A DNA stretch of 64,000 nt from the NCBI GenBank assembly GCA_016110215.1, contig JADWQD010000003.1:1302001-1366000 (forward strand), read 5' to 3'. The stretch comes from Capronia americana (Eukaryota; Ascomycota; Eurotiomycetes; Chaetothyriales; Herpotrichiellaceae). The translations under genes were made by a program, and so were the position numbers. The notes beneath the pieces were generated by a model that had not been told where the DNA came from, did not search any database, and was given only the letters and a program-made list of their open reading frames with translations. How positions within the stretch are numbered: the stretch's first letter is position 1; every line of letters starts with the position of its first letter. This document shows positions 9,531-20,201 of this stretch, piece after piece.

Positions 9531-11819
9531 TCACGAAACCAGCTCGCCAACCTTTGGAGCCCGATTCTTCAGCCATTCCCTTGCTCTGTCGAGATCGCCC
9601 TTCTCCTCCTCAAGCGCCTTGACGCACCATTCTAGCTCGTATTCCCCTTCGCCCATGAGCATGCCGGCAAGATTTCTCCGTGACTGACTCGCTTCATCAA
9701 CACAGAAGACCATTGACGTGGTTATCCCATTTGCGAGATCGTTCACGATCGGCTTGATCATAGCTAGGCCATCTTTTGCAGATACAACTCTATCCTCGCC
9801 GTGGACATTCTTATGAGCCGTTCGACAGAAATCGACGTTGCCACACCAAGCCTTACCACATCCGCCGGTCAACTGCTGAAGCAATCTTCTCTCGATCCTC
9901 CGCCTCAACATCTTCCCTTCAGGATCGTAGGACGTGACGTATAATGGGCCGAAACATTCGTTGCACAAGCCGAGCTGCTCTTTCTGAACTCGCCGCTCGT
10001 CCTCAGATTTGATTGTCCGACCGCAAATGCGATTTGCGCAAAGCCTAGGTTTAGGTCTTGAAAATCTTTCCCTATCGTGAAGGCGCAGATGGGTCTTCAT
10101 GTCTCGTAGCCTTACGATCTTGTTGCAGAGATGACATTCTGTCGTCCGCGCACCGTCGGCCAGCTCATGAGGTGTAAGTCCGCTCATGAGTACCTCGGGG
10201 TCTGCAAAAGAAGGGTCATCCGGACCTTGTTGGGGAACCACCAGGTGGCAGAACTGACATAGAATTTCTTTCCCTGGGCAGCTCGTTGTTCGATGGTGGG
10301 CCAAAATCGGCAGGTCATAAGCTTGAAAATCACAGGCCGGACAATGTAACGGGGATTGCGGGTGGAAGATAGCGTCGTGCTTTTCGTGCGAAGCATCCTC
10401 GTTGCCGTGTTCTTCGTCGTGGGGACAGTGCCAGTGATTCTTCCACGCGTCAGACTTCTTGAGAAAGACCTCTGAGCACTTCGGACACAGAACATTGTTC
10501 CGGTAGCAGAATGCCTCATGAAGGGGAAGGGTTCGCTTGGGAACTACTTGATGGCAATTCTTGCACATCACATCGTCGGGAGAGAGCACAGTAGTCTCAC
10601 CATCAGCGTCATCGGTCTGCGCAGATGCAGTGGAGATTTGGAGGCTGTAGGGGACAGGTCGGGCTGTATCCTGAGATTGTTCGTTCTGGTTGGTCCAGGC
10701 GTGCACAGCAATGTTCAAGAACTCGGCGTCTTCGAGGTCGACGCTTGTGTGCGAGAGTTTCAGTTTCTTCGTGGGTCGCACACTGAGGTCACCGAAGACG
10801 TACTCATCGTCTCGCGGCTTGGAACGCTGTTGCGCAGAGAACGGCGAAACCAGCAGATTGAGCCTGGTGTCATCGTCTGATGCCTCCAGGGTAACCTCAA
10901 GATCTCGGGTTTTGTCCCACTCTTTCAACTCATAATCCACGTAATGTCCAGGTAGAACTCTCCCTTGGATTTCGGTTCCGACGGTCAGCGGGCCTCCTAA
11001 TGAGCTTCCTTCAGGTGACTCCTGTCCGCGGTTCTTCTTTGCCAGTGTCTTCTTCAGAGTCTCTCGCGCTTGCTCCTCGTTCAAAGGCTCAATATCGACC
11101 TCAAGATCGGTATCGACAATACATATCCCGTCCTCGTCCGGTTCAAATTTGTCAACCAGGAACCGAAATCTCTCGCGACGGGCACCGGGCACAACAAGCA
11201 ACTCTCCGCGGGTCAGAGTAGTAAAGTTGTCTCGCAGATAGCGTTCCAATAGAGACTTCCAATCTTCCGGGTCATACCCAGCCTCCAGGGGCCGCAGCTT
11301 GACAAAAGTGCCTTTCTCTAAGTGCTTTGCATGTACGGTTACGATTTCTCCCCTAGGTGTGTCCGTGCCGTTTGTCATAACCACGTCCCCATCCGGAGTC
11401 CCTTCTCGGGATGTGGAAGCAGACGATGTTGCATTTTGCAGGCCCAGCGCCTCTTGAAGACCGCTGCTCAAGCCTATTGTGCCTTCGGCGGCTGAGAATT
11501 CGCGGATGCCAGCATATACCGCCCTTCCATTGTGCGGGTTGACGAGGCGGAAGGTGAGAGGGTGGGGTAATTGTTGTTGACGGTCTTCGAAGGCTTCGCG
11601 AGCACGGCGCTCGGCGGCGAAAGAATAGGGATTGAAGGGATCGAAGGATGATGTCAACTGTCTAGTCGTGTTATTCTGGACGGATACCACTGGCGCGGCG
11701 GCCAGGAGTGATTCGAGCGCGGACTGTGGCAAGGTAATCTTGTCTCCAACAAGGCGACGATTTGACGGGGCGACACTAAACTGCGCCGTCCATTTCAAGG
11801 GCTCTGACGAGGGGGCCAT
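9531..11819 (-). CDS. UFD1-domain protein with TRAF-like zinc fingers
   Basis: A single 762-aa exon. Residues 1 to about 310 read as the Ufd1-type double-psi barrel (PFNPYSFAAERRAREAFEDR, then LPHPLTFRLVNP and a V-x-VHAKHLEKGTFVKLRP stretch), the part of Ufd1 that binds ubiquitin and Cdc48/p97. From residue 419 there is a series of Cys/His pairs (CKNCHQ, CPKCSEVF, CPACDFQ, CQFCHL, CHLCNK) spaced like TRAF/XAF1-type zinc fingers, to about residue 605. A further Cys-rich patch (GGCGKAWCGN) lies near 650. Filamentous fungi carry such a long UFD1-like protein besides canonical Ufd1. It is inferred to act in ubiquitin-dependent extraction or degradation with Cdc48. The ATG at 11819 precedes the barrel directly and is the natural start. 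Confidence 0.83.
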   Translation of the reverse strand: MAPSSEPLKWTAQFSVAPSNRRLVGDKITLPQSALESLLAAAPVVSVQNNTTRQLTSSFDPFNPYSFAAERRAREAFEDRQQQLPHPLTFRLVNPHNGRAVYAGIREFSAAEGTIGLSSGLQEALGLQNATSSASTSREGTPDGDVVMTNGTDTPRGEIVTVHAKHLEKGTFVKLRPLEAGYDPEDWKSLLERYLRDNFTTLTRGELLVVPGARRERFRFLVDKFEPDEDGICIVDTDLEVDIEPLNEEQARETLKKTLAKKNRGQESPEGSSLGGPLTVGTEIQGRVLPGHYVDYELKEWDKTRDLEVTLEASDDDTRLNLLVSPFSAQQRSKPRDDEYVFGDLSVRPTKKLKLSHTSVDLEDAEFLNIAVHAWTNQNEQSQDTARPVPYSLQISTASAQTDDADGETTVLSPDDVMCKNCHQVVPKRTLPLHEAFCYRNNVLCPKCSEVFLKKSDAWKNHWHCPHDEEHGNEDASHEKHDAIFHPQSPLHCPACDFQAYDLPILAHHRTTSCPGKEILCQFCHLVVPQQGPDDPSFADPEVLMSGLTPHELADGARTTECHLCNKIVRLRDMKTHLRLHDRERFSRPKPRLCANRICGRTIKSEDERRVQKEQLGLCNECFGPLYVTSYDPEGKMLRRRIERRLLQQLTGGCGKAWCGNVDFCRTAHKNVHGEDRVVSAKDGLAMIKPIVNDLANGITTSMVFCVDEASQSRRNLAGMLMGEGEYELEWCVKALEEEKGDLDRAREWLKNRAPKVGELVS

Positions 11820-12659
11820 ATTTGTTGGGTACCTGCAAGTGTCGAAGATCTCAACATATGAGATCGGTCGCGATATGAAGCCATGATGGAGTTCCGGTCA
11901 GGCACAGAAAGGACGCGCAGTTGGTGACTTCGAGAAGCGTCGATGGCGACTGACAAATGACAATCTCGACAAGATCGACAATCTCAACACTGTCTTGTCT
12001 TCTGACTGCGACTTAAATTTAGTTTACTTTCAAATCACCTCCGCCATGATCATCTTGTCCTGTACGAATAGTGAATAGACTCCAACTACGGCTCGTTTCA
12101 GAGTTCAACTCTCGGTCCTGTGTCGGCCCTGCCACACGAGGGGTCACTACGATTTCCGCATGAGAACAGGCAAGACTCGTGCTCGGCAGCCGTCCCCAGG
12201 CTTATCGCTTGGACGGACCACTGCGGCTGTCTCCACGCATCTGGTGGCGATGGCGGAGTCCCAAGACGGCCAGTCCATGATTATATAACTCAGTAGGCGC
12301 CTTATTGGGCGAGGCTAAACGTGCGGCGGCTCTTGACGGAATGTACGACATGGTGCTCCTTCAAACGCATTCTTCGCTCCTCCATTGGAGCAAGCGCTGC
12401 AGCAGCTGAAGAGTCAGCTTCTGTTGTGTTTATCATTCCTAACGCTCTGACGGATGGGGAGATAGCATTGTGCAGTCACTCGTCCTACAAGAAGCCGCTA
12501 TGTCCCGGCCGTGTACCGCACATTTGCTCCTCACCTGATGCTGTCGAACGCGTTGTTGTTGACCGAGTTTCTTTTCACCTTTGACACATTTACCTGGACT
12601 CTCCTCCCTGTCGTGGGAACAATCTAGTAACCAAGAATAGAAGCTCATTCTTGGCCGGG
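11820..12659. other. Divergent promoter region between UFD1-like and F-box-like genes
   Basis: 840 bp between two divergent starts. No exon set is convincing. An 87-codon frame at 12321-12584 has no recognisable content. Confidence 0.5.
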
Positions 12660-14174
12660 ATGACGGACGTCTCAAGGAAGGGCTCTTTGAGCTTCTTCAA
12701 CCCCTTCAAACCGAGATCCGGAAGTCGGTCAAGTTCGAGAGCTTCGTCCGTTGTTGACTTGAAGATTGGTGATGATGTGAAGAAGTCCTCAATCTCAACT
12801 GTCACCCTCAAAAAGACAAACTCCCCTGGTAGAGGCTCCAGAGCAAGTTCTGCCAAGAACAGCGTTGAGTACACTCGACCTGCCCGCCAGAGTTCCACCC
12901 TCGCCAGCAGGGGCGAAGATGAATGGGAAAGAGATGCCCAGACCGGTGAACGAAAGGATCATACCGAGATGTTACACAGCCTCGCCCATCGAGGTTCAGC
13001 AGAGTCTCTCGCTGATAAAGCTCAAGCCATGTTCATTGGCATTCCGCCTCAGCCGGCTGCGGATCTCTTTGCCAGGCTTCCCACCAGTGCCTGGAGTCGG
13101 GTCGTGGAATGCCTGGGTCCTTCAGATAAAGCGAGCCTCGCCTTTTCCTGCAAACCGTTCCGAGATTTTCTGGGCACTGAAGTTTGGACCGACTTGAATG
13201 CAGCAGAGAACCGAGACGCCAAAACCAAGTTTCTTGAACATTTAGATGAACACCTCCCAGACCATCTGCTTTGCTTCCCATGCGGAATATACCACGTCAG
13301 ATCGCAGAAAGGTCAAGAAGTTCTACGTCCTACCAACGTCTCAAACCCCGTCTTCAACTGCCCTAATGTCTTCAACATCGAGAACAAAGTGTCGCGACAC
13401 CGGATCACCGTAGGACGCGGTCTCCCATTCCCGTTTGTCCAACTCGTTTTGCGAGCCCAGAAGTACTCCAAAGAGCACGGGATTCCCATCGACTCAATGT
13501 CACGGCGGTACAAGGATCGGGATGGTGAATGGACCCATCAAACACGCTATGTTGCCGTCAATGGCCACCTGCTGGTCCGGGTCATCAGCTCAGCCTTTGC
13601 AACCCCGGCGCTACCTCCCGCAGGGCTACGCAAATTACTCTACTCACCCGGGGACAATTACAACCCATACTTCTCCGTTTGCTCGCATTGGAGAGATGGT
13701 AATCTCATGCCTGCCGTCAAATGTGCCCTGAGCCACATTCCCAAGCCCCCAGAAGGCAGTGGGATTGCAGGTGCCACTGCAAAGGTCAATTACCATTTTC
13801 ACAGACCTCATCCCATCATCACGTTGTGCTCCGATTGTCGGCCTATGCGGCGGTGCCCGGAATGCCCGACGGAGTATCTCATCGAGATGAGAGTGCAAGA
13901 GGACAGAAGCGACCCCGACCCGAGGAAGATGTTCAAGCATGCCGTCGTTGTCACACGGTGGAGCGACCTTGGCGATGGATCATCTCCAAAGAGTCCAGAA
14001 TGGGCCGCTTGCAATGGAGAAGCGGAATACGACTCGTTCACAGCTCTCGGAAGACGCGCAATCTCCGGCACTTTCGAGTCTCAGTTCACAGTCGACCAAA
14101 TCCCGGGACAGAAGATGGTCTCGATGAACCCGAACAAAATCAAGCTCGGAGAAAAGGGGCATGATTGGTATTGA
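12660..14174 (+). CDS. F-box-like protein, Ser-rich N-terminus
   Basis: A single exon of 504 aa from the ATG at 12660 (MTDVSRKGSLSFFNPF). Residues 5-80 are rich in Ser/Arg and look disordered and phosphorylatable. Around residues 130-180 the segment LFARLPTSAWSRVVECLGPSD followed by KASLAFSCKPFRDFLG has the spacing of a fungal F-box (leucine-rich, with a downstream Cys-Phe helix), suggesting an SCF substrate adaptor. The C-terminal half has many Cys (CFPCGIYH, CSDCRPMRRCPEC) that could bind zinc. The conserved-looking C-terminal domain is typical of large Pezizomycotina F-box families of unknown target. The specific substrate is unknown. Confidence 0.7.
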   Translation: MTDVSRKGSLSFFNPFKPRSGSRSSSRASSVVDLKIGDDVKKSSISTVTLKKTNSPGRGSRASSAKNSVEYTRPARQSSTLASRGEDEWERDAQTGERKDHTEMLHSLAHRGSAESLADKAQAMFIGIPPQPAADLFARLPTSAWSRVVECLGPSDKASLAFSCKPFRDFLGTEVWTDLNAAENRDAKTKFLEHLDEHLPDHLLCFPCGIYHVRSQKGQEVLRPTNVSNPVFNCPNVFNIENKVSRHRITVGRGLPFPFVQLVLRAQKYSKEHGIPIDSMSRRYKDRDGEWTHQTRYVAVNGHLLVRVISSAFATPALPPAGLRKLLYSPGDNYNPYFSVCSHWRDGNLMPAVKCALSHIPKPPEGSGIAGATAKVNYHFHRPHPIITLCSDCRPMRRCPECPTEYLIEMRVQEDRSDPDPRKMFKHAVVVTRWSDLGDGSSPKSPEWAACNGEAEYDSFTALGRRAISGTFESQFTVDQIPGQKMVSMNPNKIKLGEKGHDWY

Positions 14175-14523
14175 TAATGTGCTCACTACTGCTGTGAGAG
14201 AGGGGAAGCGAAGGTTAAACAGTCAAGGGAAAAACATGCCCGGATTCAAGATATCAACACTGCAAACAACACGGACGACTAGCCAGTGAGGGAGTATACA
14301 GTATCGAAATATTGAATGCGCTCTCCCAGTGCCATGAATCCCAATCGAAGAATATGTGGTCCTGGCTTCGTCCTTGCTTGTTCCCGCTTCCCCTTCGCAT
14401 CATCCTCCCATCTAAGTATCGGATTGTCCATTCTCGATCACCTCCGCTCCCTATTCCCATTCCCATTCCTACTTCTTCCAGGGTTTATCCCGATGAACTG
14501 TGTTCCGTATCCCTCCGGCGGCC
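14175..14523. other. Convergent 3' region, no gene seen
   Basis: 349 bp between the F-box-like stop and the stop of the minus-strand 95-aa gene. Frames here have no recognisable content. Confidence 0.5.
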
Positions 14524-15033
14524 CTAAAACCTCTTCGCACCACCCTTCCACTCCCCTGCGTCCTCCACGCCCCTCGCCACCTTCTTCGTCCCGTTCTCCA
14601 CCCCCGTCAACGCATTACTCAGCCCGTCGCCCACCGGCTTCCCCGCGCTGCCCGTCGCGCCTGTGATCGTGTCGCCTATCCCGCGGCCCAGCGCGCCCGT
14701 CACACCGCCAACCGTCCGCGTGATGCCGCCTAGAGTGTTCTGCGGTTGCGAGAGTTAGTAGTGAGCGTCGTCGGGGAACGTAAAAATCGAACGCAAAGTA
14801 GAATACAAGAGCAATGTGCAAGGAAACGAAACGAAACGAAACGCAGCTAAACGTGAACGAGCATTCTCGGCATTGCTGGTCCGAGGAATAAGGGGATGGA
14901 AATGGACCACCAGGTCGCTGAGCGCATCGAGAGAAGAGGGCCGCTATTTTGAAGAACTTACCCCGACAGTTGAGGTGACAAATTTCGCCGCGCCCGTGAC
15001 GCCTTCGTCCGAGGAGGATGTGTTGATGGGCAT
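14524..15033 (-). CDS. Small Gly/Thr-rich conserved fungal protein (95 aa, two exons)
   Basis: Exon 1 is 15033-14962 (MPINTSSSDEGVTGAAKF...) and exon 2 is 14739-14524. The intron has a GTAAGT donor, an ACTAAC branch sequence and a CAG acceptor, and joins in phase 0. The product contains repeated glycine motifs (TLGGITRTVGGVTGALGRGIGDTITGATG split over the protein) and ends EWKGGAKRF. From memory, similar short proteins with a GGVT...GRGLGDT core are widespread in Pezizomycotina without a known role. Amphipathic Gly-rich repeats suggest membrane or coat association, which is inference. The gene is too short and too interrupted to show up as a simple open frame. Confidence 0.78.
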
Positions 15034-15916
15034 ATCTGTGACCTTGCTTGGACTCCTTCTTGTCTGTCTGATACTCTCCGATCCTCGTGCGTACGGAGTA
15101 TTAAGTGGAGTCTGATGGAGACCGGAGATCGGAGACCGAGGTTCGCAGGTATAAGTGAAGTGATGACCCTGCGATTGTCGAATATGGATGGTGGAATTCT
15201 ACCACCGAGTATGCGTCCAAGTCAAACACGAGTAGCTTGTACACTGAACAGAATTATGAAGCCGTCCTCGCTGGGATATGGGTGATATATGGGTGATATA
15301 GATGAAGGGATCCAAGATGATGTCATAACGTGTCCAAGTTGTCAGCGCGGTTTCTCGACACCCAGGGCCCTGGACCTCGCGCTCCCTGATGCAGCGGCAT
15401 CCCTGCTCGCTGCGCGAATAGCAAAGGAGTGGTTAGACAGGGATGGTGGCAGCAGTGGCAGGATTGTGGCTGTGCAATTTGTGCGTGGGACGAACGGTTC
15501 TCAGGCATGAAAATGGGGGATTGGTCCCTCCTATTCGATACCGACTCCGATGGGCTGAAGGCCGTCGACTAGAGCAGGTGAACTACGCGGAGAGACACGG
15601 ATTGGAGATTCGACCGGTCGTCACTGTGATGAACGGTTCCGAACGTCACAAAGTCTCAGGAGAACCACCTGGTCATCGATGGTAAGGACTCTCAGGCAAG
15701 AAAAATGGCACCCCGAATAGATCACACGCTAATAGCGTTGGTTGAGCTCGCGCTTAGTACTTTACACATTGGATTCAAATTGCTCACTGTTGCCGTCCTG
15801 CTCACAAATTTGCCCAAAGCAACCATAGTGTGACCATGCCTGACCAGAACTGTTGAACTCCCGATCATGCTTCACCCGCTCATTACGACAGTGACAAAGA
15901 CAAGCTGGTGTGGCAA
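15034..15916. other. Intergenic, no gene seen
   Basis: 883 bp between the 95-aa gene start and the glycine decarboxylase stop. Frames around 15289-15685 lack recognisable motifs and splice logic. Part is presumably promoter of the 95-aa gene. Confidence 0.45.
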
Positions 15917-18900
15917 TTACGTTGGCATCGGTGCCTGATGTCCCGTAACGCCCTCTTCCTCATAGCCTTCAACGGGTGTACAGGTGCAGAAGAGATTCGT
16001 ATCACCGTAAGCGTCGTCAACACGAGCCACTGTAGGCCAGAACTTCTTCTCTCTGAGCCATGGTAGCGGATATGCCGCTTGTTCTCTTGTGTACGGACGA
16101 TCCCAATCATTCTGCATCAGATCATGCTGTGGATGCGGTGACATCCGAAGAACATTACCTTCTCGCGGCATCTCGCCGTCCTCAATGGCTTTGATCTCCT
16201 TTCTGATCTCGATCAATGCGTCGCAGAATCGATCAAGCTCGTCCTTTGACTCGGACTCGGTGGGTTCAATCATGAGAGTGTTGGCGACAGGCCAGCTCAT
16301 CGTAGGTGCGTGAAAGCCATAATCTTGCAGGCGCTTTGCAATGTCAATGGCTTCGATGCCTGCAGTTTCCTTGAAACCTCTCGCGTCAAGGATAAACTCA
16401 TGTGCGCATCGGCCATTCTCGTTGGTGTACAAGATCTTGTAGTGCGGTCTGAGGCGGGACATGATGTAGTTTGCATTCAATAATGCGATTTCCGTGCCGT
16501 GCTTCAGCCCTTCGCTTCCCATGAGTTGAATATAGGCATAGCTAATGGGTAGGATGAGAGCACTGCCCCAAGGTGCGGAGCTGACAGGTGAGATGGCAGT
16601 GCTAGCTCGATTTTCACCAGGATGAGGATCGATATGGGGATGAGTAGGTAGAAAGGGTTTCAGGTGTTCCTTGACACCAATCGGTCCCACGCCGGGACCG
16701 CCACCACCATGAGGGATGCAAAAGGTCTTGTGCAGATTCAGATGGCAGACGTCGGCTCCAATATCCCCCGGGTTGCACAAACCAATTTGAGCATTGAGAT
16801 TCGCTCCATCCATGTAAACTTGGCCCCCATGCTCGTGGACGATCTCACAGACTTCTCTGATCGCCGGCTCGAAGACACCAAACGTACTGGGATAGGTGAT
16901 CATGATGGCAGCCAGGTCATCCTTGTGCTTCTCGCATTTGCTCTTGAGATCTTGGACGTCCAGATTGCCGGTCTTGGTATCACACTTCAGTGGAACGACT
17001 TTCATTCCCGCCATGGCAGCGGAAGCAGGGTTTGTTCCATGCGCAGAGACGGGTATCAGGCAGACTTTGCGCTTGCTTTCTCCTCTGCTAGAATGATACT
17101 TCTCAATAACACGCAATCCAGCAAATTCGCCCTGTGCGCCTGAATTGGGCTGCAGGCTGACGGTGTGCATGCCAGTGATCGAAGCCAGATTGTCCGACAG
17201 CCTCCCGATGAGGGCCTGATAGCCTTTCTCGCCGGGAGCAAAGGGATGATGTTTGTTCCATGCACTATCCGATATGGGTTGCATCTCAGTGGTTCCGTTG
17301 AGTTTCATGGTGCATGACCCCAATGGTATCATCGAGTGCACAAGAGACAGGTCTTTAGACTGCAGATGATGGATGTACCGAAGCAGTTGAGTCTCCGACT
17401 GATGCTGGTTGAAGACAGGATGGGCCAAGTAAGGTGTTGACCTTTGCAGCGCGCTCGAAGAATTGTCGACTTTCGAGAGGATTCCGGGCTCGCCCAAAGC
17501 ACGATTAAAAATGTCTCGTTCGATACCAAGGACCTGTGCGAGTAGAGACAGGCTCTTTAAGCCGGTGGTCTCATCGAGCGAAAAGGCGAGTTGTGGATTC
17601 TGATCCGTATTTCCGGAAATATTGGTGCGTAGAGAAACTGAAGCGGCCTCTGCCCGGGACAGGATTTTCTCATATTCGCCGCGATCTTGCACTTCCAATG
17701 TGACAGTATCGAAGAGTACGGCACCGTCCTCACGAAGACCCTTTGTGACTACCTTGAGAGTAGTGCTGTGCTTCTCGATCAACGCCTGAAGAAATTTGGC
17801 ACTGGCCCAAACCTTATTGGCAATATCCCTGAGGCCTTGGGGTCCATGGTAAATGGCATAGAAGGCGCTCATGTTGGCGAGAAGAGCTTGTGCAGTACAT
17901 ATGTTGCTGGTCGCCTTCTCGCGTCTGATATGTTGCTCGCGCGTCTGAAGTGCCAAGCGCAGAGCACGATTGCCAAGTCGGTCTTTCGAGACGCCCACAA
18001 GCCGGCCAGGTATCTTTCGTTTGTGCTTCTCGCTGCAAGCAAAAAAGGCGGCATGCGGTCCACCAAAACCCATCGGCACGCCAAATCTTTGGGCGCTGCC
18101 GAACGCAACATCGGCGCCGAATTCACCCGGAGCCTTCAAAAGAGTGAGGGCAAGCAAGTCTGTGGCGACACAAAATGTGGCCTCGGCAGCATGTACGACG
18201 TCGGCGAGCTTTTGAAAGTCGTGCACGCCACCAGTCGTGTCTGGATATTGTGCCAGTACCCCGATCAGGTTGTCCCCTTGGTCCTTCACAAGCTGATAAT
18301 CATTGTCCAGGATGTCTCCAACCACGATGTTGATGCCGAATCCGGTCGCCCGTGATTCTAAAACCGCAATGGTCTGGGGATGGCAGAGATTGGAAACGAC
18401 AAACGTCTTTCCCGGCTTCCGCAGTCGAGCAGTTGAAAGTGCGTTCATGGACAAGGTCATCGCTTCGGAGGCAGCAGTGCCTTCATCGAGAACGGAGGCA
18501 TTTGCTATCGCAAGACCTGTAAGGTCTGTCACAAGCGTCTGGAAATTCAGAAGCGATTCCAAGCGGCCCTGACTGATCTCGGCCTGATATGGGGTATAGC
18601 TTGTGTACCAAGCGGGGTTTTCCAGAACGTTCCTGAGGATGACTGCAGGAGGTACAGTACCATAATACCCGCTGCCTATGAAGTTATACCAGGTCCTGTT
18701 CCGTCTTCCAAGGGCCTGCAATTCACTCCGCACTTGTCCCTCCTTTTGGCCCTGGGCGTTGTTCTGGTTTCCGCGGGAGATGATGGTCGGGTTCTTTTGT
18801 CGGATTCCGGGTGGTAGAGACTGGTGTATGAAGTCATCAAGATCCTTTACTGGCGGATCCAGCTTCTTGAGCATCTGCACTTCATCTTCAGGAGAAGGGC

Positions 18901-19126
18901 CAATGTGCCGTTGGCTAAATCGCTCTTTTGTGTTTACAAACGATGGTTGTTCTTGTACTGTTTGGGTTGGTGGGGGTCTGCCGCCAGTGGGCTTGCTCTG
19001 CTGTGCTGCGCTAGAGATACATCTCTTGCACATGCGATTCAGCTCATTCCGTAGGAGTGTTTGCCGCTGAACGACGCGATGTGCAGAGCGGGCGGCGCGG
19101 GGCCACACGACGGATGGGTTTGCCAT
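15917..19126 (-). CDS. GCV2: Glycine dehydrogenase (decarboxylating), P-protein of the glycine cleavage system, mitochondrial
   Basis: An intronless frame of 1069 aa, the usual length for a eukaryotic P-protein. It decarboxylates glycine using pyridoxal phosphate and passes the aminomethyl group to lipoyl H-protein in the mitochondrial matrix. The first 40 residues are Arg-rich with almost no acidic residues, fitting a mitochondrial presequence. The mature part begins at RFSQRHIGPSPEDE. Conserved P-protein blocks are plain: FIGSGYYGT, PYQAEISQGRLE, DEGTAASEAM, and the Gly-rich C-terminal site with HKTFCIPHGGGGPG, placing the PLP lysine at about Lys800. A short fungal insert rich in Gln/Asn (NQNNAQGQKEGQ) sits near residue 120. 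Other glycine cleavage genes are not in the window. Confidence 0.97.
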   Translation of the reverse strand: MANPSVVWPRAARSAHRVVQRQTLLRNELNRMCKRCISSAAQQSKPTGGRPPPTQTVQEQPSFVNTKERFSQRHIGPSPEDEVQMLKKLDPPVKDLDDFIHQSLPPGIRQKNPTIISRGNQNNAQGQKEGQVRSELQALGRRNRTWYNFIGSGYYGTVPPAVILRNVLENPAWYTSYTPYQAEISQGRLESLLNFQTLVTDLTGLAIANASVLDEGTAASEAMTLSMNALSTARLRKPGKTFVVSNLCHPQTIAVLESRATGFGINIVVGDILDNDYQLVKDQGDNLIGVLAQYPDTTGGVHDFQKLADVVHAAEATFCVATDLLALTLLKAPGEFGADVAFGSAQRFGVPMGFGGPHAAFFACSEKHKRKIPGRLVGVSKDRLGNRALRLALQTREQHIRREKATSNICTAQALLANMSAFYAIYHGPQGLRDIANKVWASAKFLQALIEKHSTTLKVVTKGLREDGAVLFDTVTLEVQDRGEYEKILSRAEAASVSLRTNISGNTDQNPQLAFSLDETTGLKSLSLLAQVLGIERDIFNRALGEPGILSKVDNSSSALQRSTPYLAHPVFNQHQSETQLLRYIHHLQSKDLSLVHSMIPLGSCTMKLNGTTEMQPISDSAWNKHHPFAPGEKGYQALIGRLSDNLASITGMHTVSLQPNSGAQGEFAGLRVIEKYHSSRGESKRKVCLIPVSAHGTNPASAAMAGMKVVPLKCDTKTGNLDVQDLKSKCEKHKDDLAAIMITYPSTFGVFEPAIREVCEIVHEHGGQVYMDGANLNAQIGLCNPGDIGADVCHLNLHKTFCIPHGGGGPGVGPIGVKEHLKPFLPTHPHIDPHPGENRASTAISPVSSAPWGSALILPISYAYIQLMGSEGLKHGTEIALLNANYIMSRLRPHYKILYTNENGRCAHEFILDARGFKETAGIEAIDIAKRLQDYGFHAPTMSWPVANTLMIEPTESESKDELDRFCDALIEIRKEIKAIEDGEMPREGNVLRMSPHPQHDLMQNDWDRPYTREQAAYPLPWLREKKFWPTVARVDDAYGDTNLFCTCTPVEGYEEEGVTGHQAPMPT

Positions 19127-19607
19127 GGTTCCGGGCCTGAACAGGGCGGCTGCTCAGAGCAATGGCATCGGGATTGAGGTTCAAGGGATGAGAAGAAGCG
19201 AAGAGAGTCAAAAGATTGCAAAGTCGTGTTGTTGTTGGGAGCGGGCAGCCGTTGCCCAACATGTACTCGGTATTCGCCTGCAACCTTCGACAAAGTCGGA
19301 GGAAAGGGCAGGCGGCTTTGTGGCCGCGGCTGCAGCCACTCCACCCGATAACAGATATGAGCGTCATCAGGCCAATCAAAGTCAATGTGATATGTGGAGA
19401 ATTTATCACTTGTGAGTTGAAAATCAATCACTCCTTTTTCACCTGTCCCTCGTATGAATAACACGCTGATGTTACACCACTATCGTTGATACAGAGCATG
19501 TCTAGGTAGGAAAGTATTGTTACAGTCGCTCAACGGATTTGACAATCAGGCAATCTTCATGGGCCATCACCTCTAATATAGGCCCATCTCATGAATCATC
19601 GTCTCGT
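19127..19607. other. Intergenic, no gene seen
   Basis: 481 bp upstream of GCV2, so probably its promoter and 5' UTR, plus the 3' end of the next minus-strand gene. No supported exon. Confidence 0.5.
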
Positions 19608-20201
19608 TCAGTGGCGGTCATGTCCTGAAAAGAATCCAATATTAGTACTGGCACTGATCAAGAGTTCAATACGGATGCCACTCACGTCCTAGAGGCTTGG
19701 CTCTCTTTCCGATGTCCTTGGCTTGTTGTTGCTTAATCTTCGCAAGACGAGCCCTAACGTGATGTGTCAGTGTCAAGCCGAATTTATCAAGGGTAAGTTA
19801 AGATCATACTCCTCCTCAGCTTCACGCTCAAGCACTTTGACGTGGTTCCTTGCCTCTTGTACAGCAGCTCTGGCTTGAATGAGTGCTCGGTCTGCCTCTC
19901 TTTCCGCAGTCTCTGCTGAAAGCACTCGCTCTCGGGCGGCGATGATGGATGCATCTTCATGATTGCGGTGGAACAGCCCACCGGAGTTGCGCGTCGAGCC
20001 GTGGGAAAGCTTGTTGTTTCCATGACGGTTGTTCCGGTTGTCTAGGTCTGAAGAGGATAGTGACGAGGATCGGCGGCGGCTGAAGAAACCCCTTCGAGGA
20101 CTGCCATCCGCGGACGAATTTGAATACCTGGGATTTGTTGCGGTACGCGCGTGTGTGGGAGTTGGCTCAGGAGCCGTGTTCTTGTGACCGAAGAGAGGCA
20201 T
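19608..20201 (-). CDS. Small charged coiled-coil protein, unknown function (158 aa)
   Basis: Exons 20201-19810, 19753-19686 and 19624-19608. The start is the ATG at 20201 (MPLFGHKNTAPEPTP); the open frame extends further upstream but without family-like content. The N-terminal 75 residues are Ser/Asn/Arg-rich and probably disordered. Residues about 90-135 are a heptad-like helix (AARERVLSAETAERE, then ARNHVKVLEREAEEE). Exons 2-3 add ARLAKIKQQQAKDIGKRAKPLGRHDRH. The KRAKPLGRH ending is, to my recollection, shared by a small conserved fungal protein family. No catalytic motif is seen. The last intron carries a TACTAAT branch sequence, which supports the short final exon. Confidence 0.72.

Noticed and set aside
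15289..15685. 73- and 80-codon plus frames
   Set aside because: No motif, and no consistent splice join between them.
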